Assembly: GCA_965223835.1 (NCBI GenBank) | Contig: CBDCXQ010000001.1 | Span: forward strand, 4,774,001 to 4,838,000 | Reading direction: 5' to 3' | Length of the DNA stretch: 64,000 nucleotides | Origin: CAVYXZ01 sp965223835 | GTDB taxonomy: Bacteria; Chloroflexota; Anaerolineae; Aggregatilineales; Phototrophicaceae | Shown: piece after piece, positions 50,947 to 59,633 of the stretch | Layout: the number at the start of each line of letters is the position of its first letter | Position numbering within the stretch: position 1 is the stretch's first letter | The notes under the pieces: generated by a model | What the model was told of the DNA's origin: nothing | What the model saw: the letters and a program-made list of their open reading frames with translations, nothing else | Database searches by the model: none | Program-made: the position numbers and the translations under genes

Positions 50947-51747
50947 ATGTCTTTAGCGCTACCACGCTATGCTGACTGGCAAGCTGCCAGACCGATCTTA
51001 CAGCAAGCGGCACAAATCCTGAACGTTGTCCGCGTGGCGGACCTTGACCCATTGCCCAACGCCCTGCGCCACAGCCTCCAGCCCATTCCAATCGGCGCAA
51101 CCACTGGCACCCTCAAATCAGGCATGAAGCTGACCCTGGATTATACGCAACAGGTCATTATTCTGGATCGCAATCAACCCCATGAAACCTTGCGTCTGCC
51201 CCTTGCCGATCATACGCAAGCGTCGCTTTTCGCGGCGGTACTCGCCGGTATCCGCGACGTTGGACACAATCTGGCACCGGATCGTTCCAACATCACCGGG
51301 ACAACGCCGCTGAAACTTGACCCGAGTCCGGGAGAGATTTATGCAGCGGTCCAGTGGCGGATGTTTCAGGTTCTCGCGTTGGTCAAGGCCCAGATGTTCG
51401 GCGTGCAAAATCCACTGGTCCTGTGGCCGCATGGCTATGATCTATCCACACTCTGGTTTGCTAAGGGGATGGACGAACACGAAGATCCACACATCAACGT
51501 TGGCTTCTCGCCCGGCACGCCTGACATCGGTCAACCTTTCTTTTATGTCTATGCCTGGCCGCTGCCGCCTGGCCTGAGTGCTGAGATCAAAGCCCCGCTC
51601 CAATGGCATACCGCATGGAGCACGCCGGGTGCCGTCCTGACCTATGACCATCTCGTCAAAGAAAGTAACCCGGAAGCGGTTGCGGTTGATCTATTGGTTG
51701 CGGTCTATCACCTTGCTGTCAACCGGCTCCAATCGGGTACTTTTTGA
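50947..51747 (+). CDS. DUF5996-family protein
   Basis: The protein is 266 aa. The segments VLWPHGYDLSTLWF, HINVGFSPGTPDIGQPFFYV and YAWPLPPG match the conserved core of DUF5996. There is no signal peptide or membrane segment, so it is cytosolic. GGGAG lies upstream of the ATG. It follows the aminotransferase gene by 72 bp. Function of the family is unknown. Confidence 0.8.
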   Translation: MSLALPRYADWQAARPILQQAAQILNVVRVADLDPLPNALRHSLQPIPIGATTGTLKSGMKLTLDYTQQVIILDRNQPHETLRLPLADHTQASLFAAVLAGIRDVGHNLAPDRSNITGTTPLKLDPSPGEIYAAVQWRMFQVLALVKAQMFGVQNPLVLWPHGYDLSTLWFAKGMDEHEDPHINVGFSPGTPDIGQPFFYVYAWPLPPGLSAEIKAPLQWHTAWSTPGAVLTYDHLVKESNPEAVAVDLLVAVYHLAVNRLQSGTF

Positions 51748-51935
51748 CTCCCAACAACCAATGCAAGTTAGCGTTTTGGGATAATCAAGCCGCATCAAAC
51801 CAATAATGACCCTACCGCGTAATGAACCTGGGGTTAAATCCATTTTTGTCGAAACGCGGTGAGTCCGCTTTGCCAGTGACCCCCGGTTTAAATGCGTGTT
51901 AAAATTCGTTGTTTGATAGTGACGAGGGTGAGCCA

Positions 51936-54458
51936 TTGATCGAGTCCCTCTCGGATCGAGAATTTGAGATTTTGAAACTGATGAGTGCCGGTCTTACCAA
52001 CCGGGAAATTGGAGATAAGCTGAGCCTCTCGCATAAAACAGTTAAATGGCATAACACGCGGATTTTCCGAAAATTGGGCGTGCGGAATCGGCGTGAAGCG
52101 GTGGCGATATTCCGTGCAGCGCGTGAACAGGGACGGCATTCGAACCTGCCAGTCTCCACCAGCCGGTTCATTGGACGAAAACGCGAAAAGGCTGAGCTTA
52201 TCCGTTGGCTAACCCAACCTGCATGTCGGTTGGTAACATTATTGGGACCGGGTGGCATGGGCAAAACCTGGTTGGCCCAGGCGGTCGCCGCCGAACTGCA
52301 TGACCACTTCCCAAATGGCGTTTATTATGTGCAAGCCGATGAAATCAAAACAGCCGATGAACTGGCGCGTGCCATCATCAAGCAACTCGACTACATGGAG
52401 CCTCAAGCCAATGACCTCCAACGACAATTGATCGAACACCTTCGCCCGCAAACGATGCTGTTCGTATTCGATAGCTGCGAAGACGCGTTAGACTGTGTGC
52501 CCTTCATTACCAACCTGTTGCAAGCAGCCGGTCGCATCAAGATACTGGTGACATCACGCCGCCGCCTGAGCCTGCATGCCGAAACTGTTTATCCGCTCTT
52601 CGGGATGCGCTATCCAACCGATAGCAACCTGGGAGCAATCGACACCTATGATGCCGTTCAACTCTTTGAGGACACGGCCCGCCGGTTGCAGCCCGACTGG
52701 CAGCGAACCCCGGCCAATAGCCAGGCCATTATTGAACTTTGCCGCTTAACCGATGGCATGCCGTTAGGCATCGTATTGGCGGCAAACTGGCTCAATGTGG
52801 CCGATGTCGCCCGTATCAGTGCCGAAGTCCAGCAGGATGTCAACTTTCTAAACCGCGACCTGGCCGACATCCCCCCACGCCAACATAGCATTCGCGTCAT
52901 TTTCGACGAAACCTGGAAGTATCTTTCCCCGGATGAACAGCAAACCTTTATGGCGCTTTCTATTTTTCGCGGTGGGTTTACGCTCGCGGCAGCCGAAGCC
53001 GTCACCGGGACCAGCCTCGCCACCTTGCAAAACCTCGTGAACAAAGCCCTGCTATATCGTGACACTGCCAACCGCTTCAATATTCATAATTTGCTGCGTC
53101 AATACGGTGAAGAATATTTGCGGCAACAGCCCAATATAGCCGACATAGCAGCCGCTCACGCCCGTTTTTTTACCGATTGCATCCGTGCCGCACTGGCAGA
53201 TTTTCAGGCCACCGAACAAAGAGAAGCCCTGGATGCGATGGAAACCGACTACGACAACATCTGCCTGGCCTGGAATTGGGCCATTCACCACCGCGATTAC
53301 ACGCTATTACAGGACCTGATTGAAGGCCTCTATATCTTTGGCTTTACCCGTCTCCATCATGGGAAATTATTCCTTGACGGTCTCGCTGTGCTCGGATCGG
53401 AACCAGATCTTGCCTGGGCACACTTGACTGTGCGCTCCTGGGACTCGATTGACCAACCCCAACGAGCGTTGCGGCGGGTCCTTCCCATGTTGCACGATCA
53501 TGGTGATTCGCGCCTGACAGCCGCCTGTCTGCAAGCCCTCGCCTGGCTGAGTTATGATCTCGATCACGATCCGACAGCGGCGATTGCCTATCATCAGCAA
53601 ACCCTGGCAATATTCCGTGAACTGGACGATAAAGTGGGGCAGCTCAATGTCCTGTGCAATCTGGGGCTGTGCAGCGCGCGCCTCGGCGATTTATCAGCAG
53701 CCGATGATTACTATCAACAGGGTCGCCTTTTGCACCAAACCGAAACACTGGATTACACTTTTTTACTGGCATTGACCGCCGAGCACGCGCTCTTCAACAG
53801 CGATTTTGGCCTCGCTGCCAGGCGCTATGAGCGTGCACTCAATCATGCGCGCAAAATCAAAGTGCCCTGGGGTGAACTCTGGAACGCCGGTTGTCTGGGG
53901 CTGGTCAAATTGTTATGTGGTGATCTTGATGCTGCCCGTGAAATGGCAGCCGGGTCGGAGCTAGCACATGGTCGGCGGCACAGTGACCAGCTTCCAGCCC
54001 GCGTGCTCCTGGGAATGTTAGCCAGTCTGGAAGCCGACTATGAAACGGCCTGGCGTTATTGTGACACCACTTCGATGCGGGAAAATATACATGGGTATAG
54101 CGTGCTGTTTCTCGGTCAAATCGGCAGGTCCATCGCCGCTTGTGGGCTGGAAGTCCCGACGACTGCTCGTGAGCTTATCCACACAGTCTGGCATACCGTC
54201 GATTATAGCCCCGCGTTGCGTGTCCTGTGTTTACAGGTGATCGCGTGGTTGTATAACGACTGTGAACAGCCTGATGTCGCCGTCGAAGTGCTCAGCCTGG
54301 CGACCCATCATCCACAGGCAATCCCCGGTTGGTTGGATGAGTGGCCGTTGTTCACCACCCTGCATGCTGATCTAAAAATGCGTTTGCCGCCGGTTGCGCA
54401 CCAGGCTGCCTGGGAACGTGGAAAAGTGTTGACTTTGGACGCGGTAGAATTGCCGTAA
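51936..54458 (+). CDS. LuxR-HTH-STAND-TPR transcriptional regulator
   Basis: The protein is 840 aa from TTG 51936, chosen because GAGGGTGAG ends a few bases upstream; TTG 51909 would add 9 residues. A LuxR-type HTH is N-terminal (LSDREFEILKLMSAGLTNRE, LSHKTVKWHNTRIFRKLGV). A STAND ATPase follows: FIGRKREKAELIRWL, Walker A LGPGGMGKTWLA, Walker B LFVFDSCEDAL, KILVTSRRRL, GMPLGIVLAANW. The C-terminal about 400 residues are TPR repeats (IAYHQQTLAIFRELDDKVGQ). It is likely a ligand-gated activator of the MalT/LuxR-NB type with the HTH at the opposite end from MalT. Ligand and targets unknown. Confidence 0.9.
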   Translation: MIESLSDREFEILKLMSAGLTNREIGDKLSLSHKTVKWHNTRIFRKLGVRNRREAVAIFRAAREQGRHSNLPVSTSRFIGRKREKAELIRWLTQPACRLVTLLGPGGMGKTWLAQAVAAELHDHFPNGVYYVQADEIKTADELARAIIKQLDYMEPQANDLQRQLIEHLRPQTMLFVFDSCEDALDCVPFITNLLQAAGRIKILVTSRRRLSLHAETVYPLFGMRYPTDSNLGAIDTYDAVQLFEDTARRLQPDWQRTPANSQAIIELCRLTDGMPLGIVLAANWLNVADVARISAEVQQDVNFLNRDLADIPPRQHSIRVIFDETWKYLSPDEQQTFMALSIFRGGFTLAAAEAVTGTSLATLQNLVNKALLYRDTANRFNIHNLLRQYGEEYLRQQPNIADIAAAHARFFTDCIRAALADFQATEQREALDAMETDYDNICLAWNWAIHHRDYTLLQDLIEGLYIFGFTRLHHGKLFLDGLAVLGSEPDLAWAHLTVRSWDSIDQPQRALRRVLPMLHDHGDSRLTAACLQALAWLSYDLDHDPTAAIAYHQQTLAIFRELDDKVGQLNVLCNLGLCSARLGDLSAADDYYQQGRLLHQTETLDYTFLLALTAEHALFNSDFGLAARRYERALNHARKIKVPWGELWNAGCLGLVKLLCGDLDAAREMAAGSELAHGRRHSDQLPARVLLGMLASLEADYETAWRYCDTTSMRENIHGYSVLFLGQIGRSIAACGLEVPTTARELIHTVWHTVDYSPALRVLCLQVIAWLYNDCEQPDVAVEVLSLATHHPQAIPGWLDEWPLFTTLHADLKMRLPPVAHQAAWERGKVLTLDAVELP

Positions 54459-54461
54459 TCG

Positions 54462-54491
54462 AAAAACGTCCCCGCGGCAAGGACGTTTTTT
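54462..54491 (+). terminator. Rho-independent terminator of the LuxR-STAND gene
   Basis: AAAAACGTCC and GGACGTTTTT pair around a 9-nt loop and end in six T, 3 bp after the stop codon. Confidence 0.88.
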
Positions 54492-54558
54492 GAGTATGGG
54501 TACGATTATTATTTAAGCTGGTTGCCCACAAACCGGCACCAACCGAATAGCGTGTTTT

Positions 54559-54619
54559 CCAATTGGTGTTCCCATACATTTGTGAACCAATTGGTTGAAA
54601 GAACCTTACACACTATAAT
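54559..54619 (+). promoter_or_regulatory. Promoter with tandem palindromic operator
   Basis: TTGGTT (54591-54596) and TATAAT (54614-54619) are 17 bp apart. The nine-base CCAATTGGT, containing the palindrome CCAATTGG, occurs at 54559-54567 and again at 54587-54595, 28 bp centre to centre, with the second copy overlapping the -35 box. Two sites on about the same helix face suggest binding of a dimeric regulator. Confidence 0.65.
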
Positions 54620-54629
54620 CGGTTTGTGC

Positions 54630-54746
54630 ATGAGCGTCATCCGCATAAAGGTCGGGAAAAGGTCGGGACCCTTCAATACCCTCTACTACGAGCGGGGGCT
54701 GGCAAAACGGGCTACCGTTGCTAAAATGAAAGGCGATGCCGCATGA
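54630..54746 (+). CDS. Possible 38-aa leader peptide
   Basis: An ATG 10 bp after the -10 box opens a basic 38-aa ORF (starts MSVIRIKVGKRSG, ends KMKGDAA) that stops 12 bp before the ATG at 54759. No ribosome site is possible, so it would be leaderless. The downstream gene also lacks a good ribosome site, so translation coupling is conceivable. Weak evidence. Confidence 0.3.
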   Translation: MSVIRIKVGKRSGPFNTLYYERGLAKRATVAKMKGDAA

Positions 54747-54758
54747 TGGATTGCGCAA

Positions 54759-55094
54759 ATGACTCCTTATGAACTTTCCGAAAAGGAATATCGGGTGGCG
54801 TTGAAAGCCGCGCTGGTAATTGAAGCCGTGCCTGATGTGCTGGATGCGATGACTGGTATCGCGGTCCGTTGGCTGGAACAGCCCGATCGTTTACAAGCGG
54901 CGGCTAATCTGCTGGCCTTTGTGATCAATCACCCGGATGTTGACCACACCACCTTCGACTACGCTGATGAACGCTTTATGGAACTGGAAAGCAGCATCTG
55001 CCCCCGCGTCATCCACGACGCCCGCGAGTTCATTCTCAGCAAGTCACTGAACACGATGGCGAACTATATCGACACGCTGGCACCGGGCAAGTAA
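54759..55094 (+). CDS. Small helical hypothetical protein
   Basis: The protein is 111 aa and all-helical in appearance (YRVALKAALVIEAVPDVLDA, ERFMELESSICPRVIHDA). No family recognised. There is no signal peptide. It is preceded by the operator-controlled promoter at 54559-54619. An MBL-fold gene follows 41 bp later on the same strand, so they may be co-transcribed. Confidence 0.65.
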   Translation: MTPYELSEKEYRVALKAALVIEAVPDVLDAMTGIAVRWLEQPDRLQAAANLLAFVINHPDVDHTTFDYADERFMELESSICPRVIHDAREFILSKSLNTMANYIDTLAPGK

Positions 55095-55135
55095 GCGACT
55101 GGTGAGCAGCAACACACCACTAAGAAAGCAACCCC

Positions 55136-55975
55136 ATGACCCAATTTCAACGCCTCACTGAGCACGTCTACTGGATGTCTCCCGGTAAACCTGACCGACC
55201 ATCCTTAGCGGCTGTCGTCGGCAACCAGTCGACACTAATGTTGGATGCGGGCGCATCTGCCGCTCATGCAAATTTGTTTCTCGAACAACTGAAGGAGATT
55301 AGCAAACCAGATTTTGTGGCGCTCACCCACTGGCATTGGGATCATGTCTTCGGTGCTGCCGCTATCGGTGTACCAGTGATCGCTCATCGTGAAACCGCCC
55401 AAAAACTCACGGTGTTGGCAGATTATGAATGGAGCGACACCGCGTTGGATGCACGAGTACAAAACGGTGCGGAAATCGAAGCCTGTGCTGCGGACATCAA
55501 AGTCGAGTTACCCGCCCCCCGGCACGTACAAATCGCTCCGGTGGACATCTTGTTTGATGAGATAATCGAACTGTCATTAGGCGAAATCACGTGCCAAATC
55601 AAGCATGTCGGCGGGGACCATGCCAGCGATTCGTGCGTCATGTACATCCCGGAAGTACGAGTCCTCTTTCTCGGTGATTGCCTGTATGATGCTATCTATG
55701 CACCGGTTCGTCATTATACCCGTCGGCATCTGTTGCCACTGTTAATAACCCTGCGAACGTTTACGGCGGATTATGTTATCGAAGGTCACAACGAACAGAT
55801 CATGAATCAGACCGAATTTAGCGCGTTGTTGGATAAATTTGATCAAGCGCTAGAATTCATTGACCAGCACGGCCCGGAAACAAACGACAAACTTAAACAG
55901 ACTGACCTCGACGAAGATACCGAGTATTTCATCCGCACCCTCGTGGCGGGCCAGTCATTTGAAACAAGCGATTGA
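55136..55975 (+). CDS. Metallo-beta-lactamase-fold hydrolase
   Basis: The protein is 279 aa. The metal-binding motifs are complete: HxHxDH as THWHWDHVFG, a downstream His in HVGGDHASDS, Asp in FLGDCLYDAI, and the last His in YVIEGHNEQI. It should be a binuclear-zinc hydrolase of the general MBL superfamily rather than an antibiotic lactamase. It has no signal peptide, so it is cytosolic. The gene ends 3 bp before the stop of the convergent DinB gene. Confidence 0.9.
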   Translation: MTQFQRLTEHVYWMSPGKPDRPSLAAVVGNQSTLMLDAGASAAHANLFLEQLKEISKPDFVALTHWHWDHVFGAAAIGVPVIAHRETAQKLTVLADYEWSDTALDARVQNGAEIEACAADIKVELPAPRHVQIAPVDILFDEIIELSLGEITCQIKHVGGDHASDSCVMYIPEVRVLFLGDCLYDAIYAPVRHYTRRHLLPLLITLRTFTADYVIEGHNEQIMNQTEFSALLDKFDQALEFIDQHGPETNDKLKQTDLDEDTEYFIRTLVAGQSFETSD

Positions 55976-55978
55976 CAA

Positions 55979-56467
55979 CTAACTAATCGTATCCAGATAA
56001 TTCAGGTAATCCTGTTCAAACGTCGTCACATCCAGCGCGGCCAAAATCCGCAACACCTGCGACCGATGATCCGTGCTATGATTCGCCACCTGCAAGATCG
56101 CTTGCCAGGCGATGACAGGTGCTTCATCCTCATCCCAGTGGGGTGGCTTGACCTCGCGCTTCAGGTCAGCATCCGTAACACTTTCTAGATAAGCCAATAC
56201 AGTATCCCGATTCGCGGCCCACTGCGTCCGTAGCCAATCCAGTGTTTCCTCACCGGCCTCCCAACTTGTCGGCATCTCACCAATGCGCAAGAACAAAAAC
56301 CACCAGTATTCCACCATATACATATGCAAACACTGTGCCCAGACCGACCCCTGCGAATAGGGATGATCCGCTTTCAGTTGTTCCTCGCTCAATTCAGCGA
56401 TACATTCAAACAGCTTACCATCAGCCCAGAACGTATATTGGAAATGTGACAACAATAAATCTTTCAT
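55979..56467 (-). CDS. DinB-family protein
   Basis: The protein is 162 aa, the usual DinB length. The helical-bundle pattern starts LLSHFQYTFWADGKLFECIA. The first metal-site region is around QCLHMYMVEYWWF and the characteristic C-terminal motif is VANHSTDHRSQVL. DinB proteins are metal-dependent thiol-transferase-like proteins. GGAGGAA lies upstream of the ATG. Confidence 0.88.
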   Translation of the reverse strand: MKDLLLSHFQYTFWADGKLFECIAELSEEQLKADHPYSQGSVWAQCLHMYMVEYWWFLFLRIGEMPTSWEAGEETLDWLRTQWAANRDTVLAYLESVTDADLKREVKPPHWDEDEAPVIAWQAILQVANHSTDHRSQVLRILAALDVTTFEQDYLNYLDTIS

Positions 56468-56535
56468 GGTGTGGTTCCTCCGCGTAACAATCCTCCGCTA
56501 TAATAGCGACAACAATCGCTATTTGGAAACCGGCA

Positions 56536-57267
56536 ATGGCTGTTCATCACAGTGAATTTCTGGCAGCGGGCTACTTTTTACTCCAGGCTACTGGTCGGGA
56601 TGAAATGCGTTCCCCCGATTTGTTGCCTGATCGCCTGCTTAGTTTATCGACCTGCATATGCCCATCGGTTCACGTTTACTGGGGTTGGGATGAAGACGAA
56701 GCCCAACGGCAATTCGGCTTCCCTATCGAACGCTGGTCAGAACTGGCAGCCTGGGAGTCTGACCGCCTGGAATGGCCTAATGTCTTCCACAGCCTGGCCC
56801 ACGCCCGCGACTTCTGCCGAATGTTCGACCTGACACATGAACATTTGCACCTGATCGGCGTGGGGCTACCAAAAACGCTTTATCCCGCTTTTGCCAACAG
56901 GCGTGCCCCACTGCAAAGTTATAACCCCGTCACTGATGAATATGTCGACCAGGCCGATGGCATCCAGACGATGCTCCAACAACAAGACCTGCTGGCAACA
57001 GGTGGCGAGATGTTAGGCTTTGAGGTCGTCAGTTATTACAGTGGACTGAGTCATTCCTGGTTGTGTGCCAGCCTCGAAAATACCATGCATACGAAATTCA
57101 ATATTCGCCCCAATTCACACGGCCTCATCGCCACCTATGAACAAGCAATGCAGGTTTACGAATGGATTGCTGCTGATGAGCAAAAGGGCCACCGGGCCGA
57201 ACCAGAACCTTATTTTCCCTGGCTGATTATAGATTACCCATTGGAGACCGTTGATGATGAAGCGTAA
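56536..57267 (+). CDS. Hypothetical protein, 243 aa
   Basis: I do not recognise a family. It is a soluble, acidic, Trp/His-rich protein without signal peptide (VHVYWGWDEDEAQRQFGF, FCRMFDLTHEHLHLIGV, GLSHSWLCASLENTMH). Its C-terminus overlaps the start of the secreted WD40-like gene by 14 bp, so the two are translationally coupled. Some features recall proteins with a fixed Trp/Asp pattern that bind a partner, but no function can be stated. Confidence 0.7.
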   Translation: MAVHHSEFLAAGYFLLQATGRDEMRSPDLLPDRLLSLSTCICPSVHVYWGWDEDEAQRQFGFPIERWSELAAWESDRLEWPNVFHSLAHARDFCRMFDLTHEHLHLIGVGLPKTLYPAFANRRAPLQSYNPVTDEYVDQADGIQTMLQQQDLLATGGEMLGFEVVSYYSGLSHSWLCASLENTMHTKFNIRPNSHGLIATYEQAMQVYEWIAADEQKGHRAEPEPYFPWLIIDYPLETVDDEA

Positions 57268-58381
57268 TCTGATCCTATTGTTCTTAGTTACCATTGGGCT
57301 GCTGGTCACGCCGATGTCTGCCCAAACTGAAAATCCCATCACGCCAGCCAATGCCAATCAGCTCACTGAACTGGGCCGCACAAGTTTTCTATTGGATCCG
57401 CCACTGGCAACCGTTGGTCTGGACCTCAGCCCCGATGGTGAGCAACTGGCAATGGCAACAGCTAGCGGTGTCTACCTGGTGGACATCGGTGACTTTGTGC
57501 GCAGCGGTAGTCACAATGGTTTCATCGGCAGCACAGCGACCATTCTCGAACCCACGCTCCGCGTTCAGCAACCGACTTTCAGCCCGGATGGAAGTTATCT
57601 TGTCGCTATGGAAGACGCGCGGCGACCCGCAGTACTCTTCATCTGGGACCTGGCAACGCTCGAAACCACTTACGGTCCAGCGATTCCGCCCGGTCACTAT
57701 CAATCGTTTGCCTTCCGTCCGCAGACGCATGAAGTCTATTACAGCCACTTTGTTGACCCCGTCCGCTTCAACGACCCTGAGAGCATCATCCCAACTGGCA
57801 TACTGGATTACTTCGACCTCGGCGTGCCAGCAAACGTCGCGTTCAACGACTTTGAACAGCCTGATCAACAGTTTGTGATTCGCGGTTTCAATCCCGCTGG
57901 CTCCCAGATGCATTACCTCGTCCATGATCTGAACACCAATGAGACCACCCATCATTTCTGGGATTTTGCGTCCAGCGCCGCAAACGAACCACTATTTACC
58001 GGCAATACAGAAGCGACACTCAGCCCAGATTGGACCACTGCTGCTGAGATCGACACCAGCGCGGAACCGGCGTATTTCCTGCATGATCTTGCCGCCAAAA
58101 CCACAACCCGCATCATCGTTGAAGCCGACACCCTCAGCCAGACCCTGACCTTTAGCCCCGATAGTCAACTCATCGTCGGCACGACCTTCACCGGCGAAAC
58201 CGCCAGCTTACGCCTGTGGGATGCAACTACTGGCACTGAAGTTGCCCACATCAGCCTCGGCGAGTTCGACGTGATTGATGTGTTTTTCACTGCCGACATG
58301 ACTCGTCTCATCGCCCGCGTCGCCCGGTCCATGCCGCTGGCACCAGAGCCAGAGCAGTTGGTCGTGTGGTCAATTCCCTGA
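57254..58381 (+). CDS. Secreted WD40/beta-propeller-like protein
   Basis: The protein is 375 aa from ATG 57254 (GGAG 7 nt upstream). A signal peptide (KRNLILLFLVTIGLLVTPMSA) is followed by repeated blade patterns: VGLDLSPDGEQLAMATASGV, QPTFSPDGSYLVAMED, LTFSPDSQLIVGTTF with SLRLWDATTG. At least four to five blades are visible. It is likely an exported beta-propeller for protein interaction. It is coupled to the 243-aa gene upstream. Confidence 0.85.
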   Translation: MMKRNLILLFLVTIGLLVTPMSAQTENPITPANANQLTELGRTSFLLDPPLATVGLDLSPDGEQLAMATASGVYLVDIGDFVRSGSHNGFIGSTATILEPTLRVQQPTFSPDGSYLVAMEDARRPAVLFIWDLATLETTYGPAIPPGHYQSFAFRPQTHEVYYSHFVDPVRFNDPESIIPTGILDYFDLGVPANVAFNDFEQPDQQFVIRGFNPAGSQMHYLVHDLNTNETTHHFWDFASSAANEPLFTGNTEATLSPDWTTAAEIDTSAEPAYFLHDLAAKTTTRIIVEADTLSQTLTFSPDSQLIVGTTFTGETASLRLWDATTGTEVAHISLGEFDVIDVFFTADMTRLIARVARSMPLAPEPEQLVVWSIP

Positions 58382-58456
58382 ACCCAACAAGTTCCCCAAA
58401 TCCCGCTAAACGCGCTATACTGCTGCCTATCAGTCAATGGTGAGAAGTACAAACTT

Positions 58457-58879
58457 ATGAAAACATTTATGCAATTTTTCATGTGGATCCATGTCACGCT
58501 TTACCGCTTGACCAACGGCAGCCTGGGCGGTCACATGAGCGGTGGTGATGTTCTTTTGCTCACCACAACCGGACGCAAAAGCGGCAAAACCCGCGCAACG
58601 CCCCTCATGTATCTCCGGGATGGCGAAAATTATCTGATAAGCGCCAGCGCCGCCGGTGCGCCCAAACATCCCGGTTGGTATTACAACGCCGCCAGAGGAA
58701 GCCATCCGGTGCAAATCCAGGTTGACGAGAAAGTGATGAACGTCGAAGTCGAGGAAGCGACGGGCGACCAGCGTGATGAACTCTATCAGCGCTTCATTAA
58801 CATGAGTGACCGGTTCGCTGGCTACGAACAAAAGACCAGCCGCACGATCCCGGTGCTGATTCTGAAACCGACTGGCTGA
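58457..58879 (+). CDS. Deazaflavin (F420)-dependent nitroreductase-family protein
   Basis: The protein is 140 aa. The DDN-family pattern is clear: LYRLTNGSLGGHMSGGDVLL, TTTGRKSGKTRATPLMYL, ENYLISASAAGAPKHPGWYY and the NVEVEE strand. These enzymes use coenzyme F420, a cofactor made by some Chloroflexota and Actinobacteria, to reduce various substrates. It lies 27 bp upstream of an AhpD-like gene, so both may belong to one redox operon. Confidence 0.9.
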   Translation: MKTFMQFFMWIHVTLYRLTNGSLGGHMSGGDVLLLTTTGRKSGKTRATPLMYLRDGENYLISASAAGAPKHPGWYYNAARGSHPVQIQVDEKVMNVEVEEATGDQRDELYQRFINMSDRFAGYEQKTSRTIPVLILKPTG

Positions 58880-58906
58880 TGACCGGCCAGCCCGGCGGAG
58901 GCCAAC

Positions 58907-59518
58907 ATGGCGAACACTAACCAACGTATCCACCTGATTCAGCCCGACGAAGCGCCTGCCGAGTTGCAGCCGATCTACAAACGCGCTGATGCTGCGCTGC
59001 AAAATGGCGACTTACCTAGCCCGACACTTTTTGGCAATCAGATTCGCGCCCTGGCTCATAACCCGGCCCTGCTGCAATCGCTTCTTGGCGTTTATGAGAC
59101 CTTCGCTGCCACCGCGTCGGTAGATCGCAAGCTGATCGAACTCGGCATCCTGGTTGTCTCGCGGGTCAATGCCTGTACCTACTGCATCCAGCACCATACG
59201 CCCCTCGCGCACGACTCCGGCTTGACCGTCGAACAGCTACAATGCATCGAAGCGGGCACCTGGCACGACCACCGCGACCGGTTCGCCACTGATGAATGGC
59301 TGGTGATTCAATACACTGAGCAGATGACCGCCGCCCCCTACAAAATCCGCGACGCCTTTTTCGACGAATTGCACCAGCACTTCACCGACCGTCAGATTGT
59401 CGATATGACGATGCGCTTTGCCCTGTGTTCCGCCTGGAACAAATTAAACGATGCGCTAGGCCTCGATACCGAATCCGCCTTCCAGCACGCCTTCGCCGAC
59501 ATCATGGATCAGTCGTGA
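58907..59518 (+). CDS. AhpD-like carboxymuconolactone decarboxylase-family peroxidase
   Basis: The protein is 203 aa. The redox pair is CTYC in VNACTYCIQHHTPLA, with His two residues later, as in AhpD-like alkylhydroperoxidases. The helical pattern LIELGILVVSRVNA and VDMTMRFALCSAWNK fits the CMD fold. GGCGGAGG lies upstream of the ATG. It likely detoxifies peroxides in the cytosol, possibly alongside the F420-type protein encoded before it. Confidence 0.88.
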   Translation: MANTNQRIHLIQPDEAPAELQPIYKRADAALQNGDLPSPTLFGNQIRALAHNPALLQSLLGVYETFAATASVDRKLIELGILVVSRVNACTYCIQHHTPLAHDSGLTVEQLQCIEAGTWHDHRDRFATDEWLVIQYTEQMTAAPYKIRDAFFDELHQHFTDRQIVDMTMRFALCSAWNKLNDALGLDTESAFQHAFADIMDQS

Positions 59519-59633
59519 GGGTCCACAGAGTAACCTATAATAAAAATCGTTTTCATTATCCGTACTTCATTTTTGTTCCAGCTTTCGGGCATCTGGATAG
59601 TCCCTGCTCTATCGTTCGGATATATCCAGTGGG

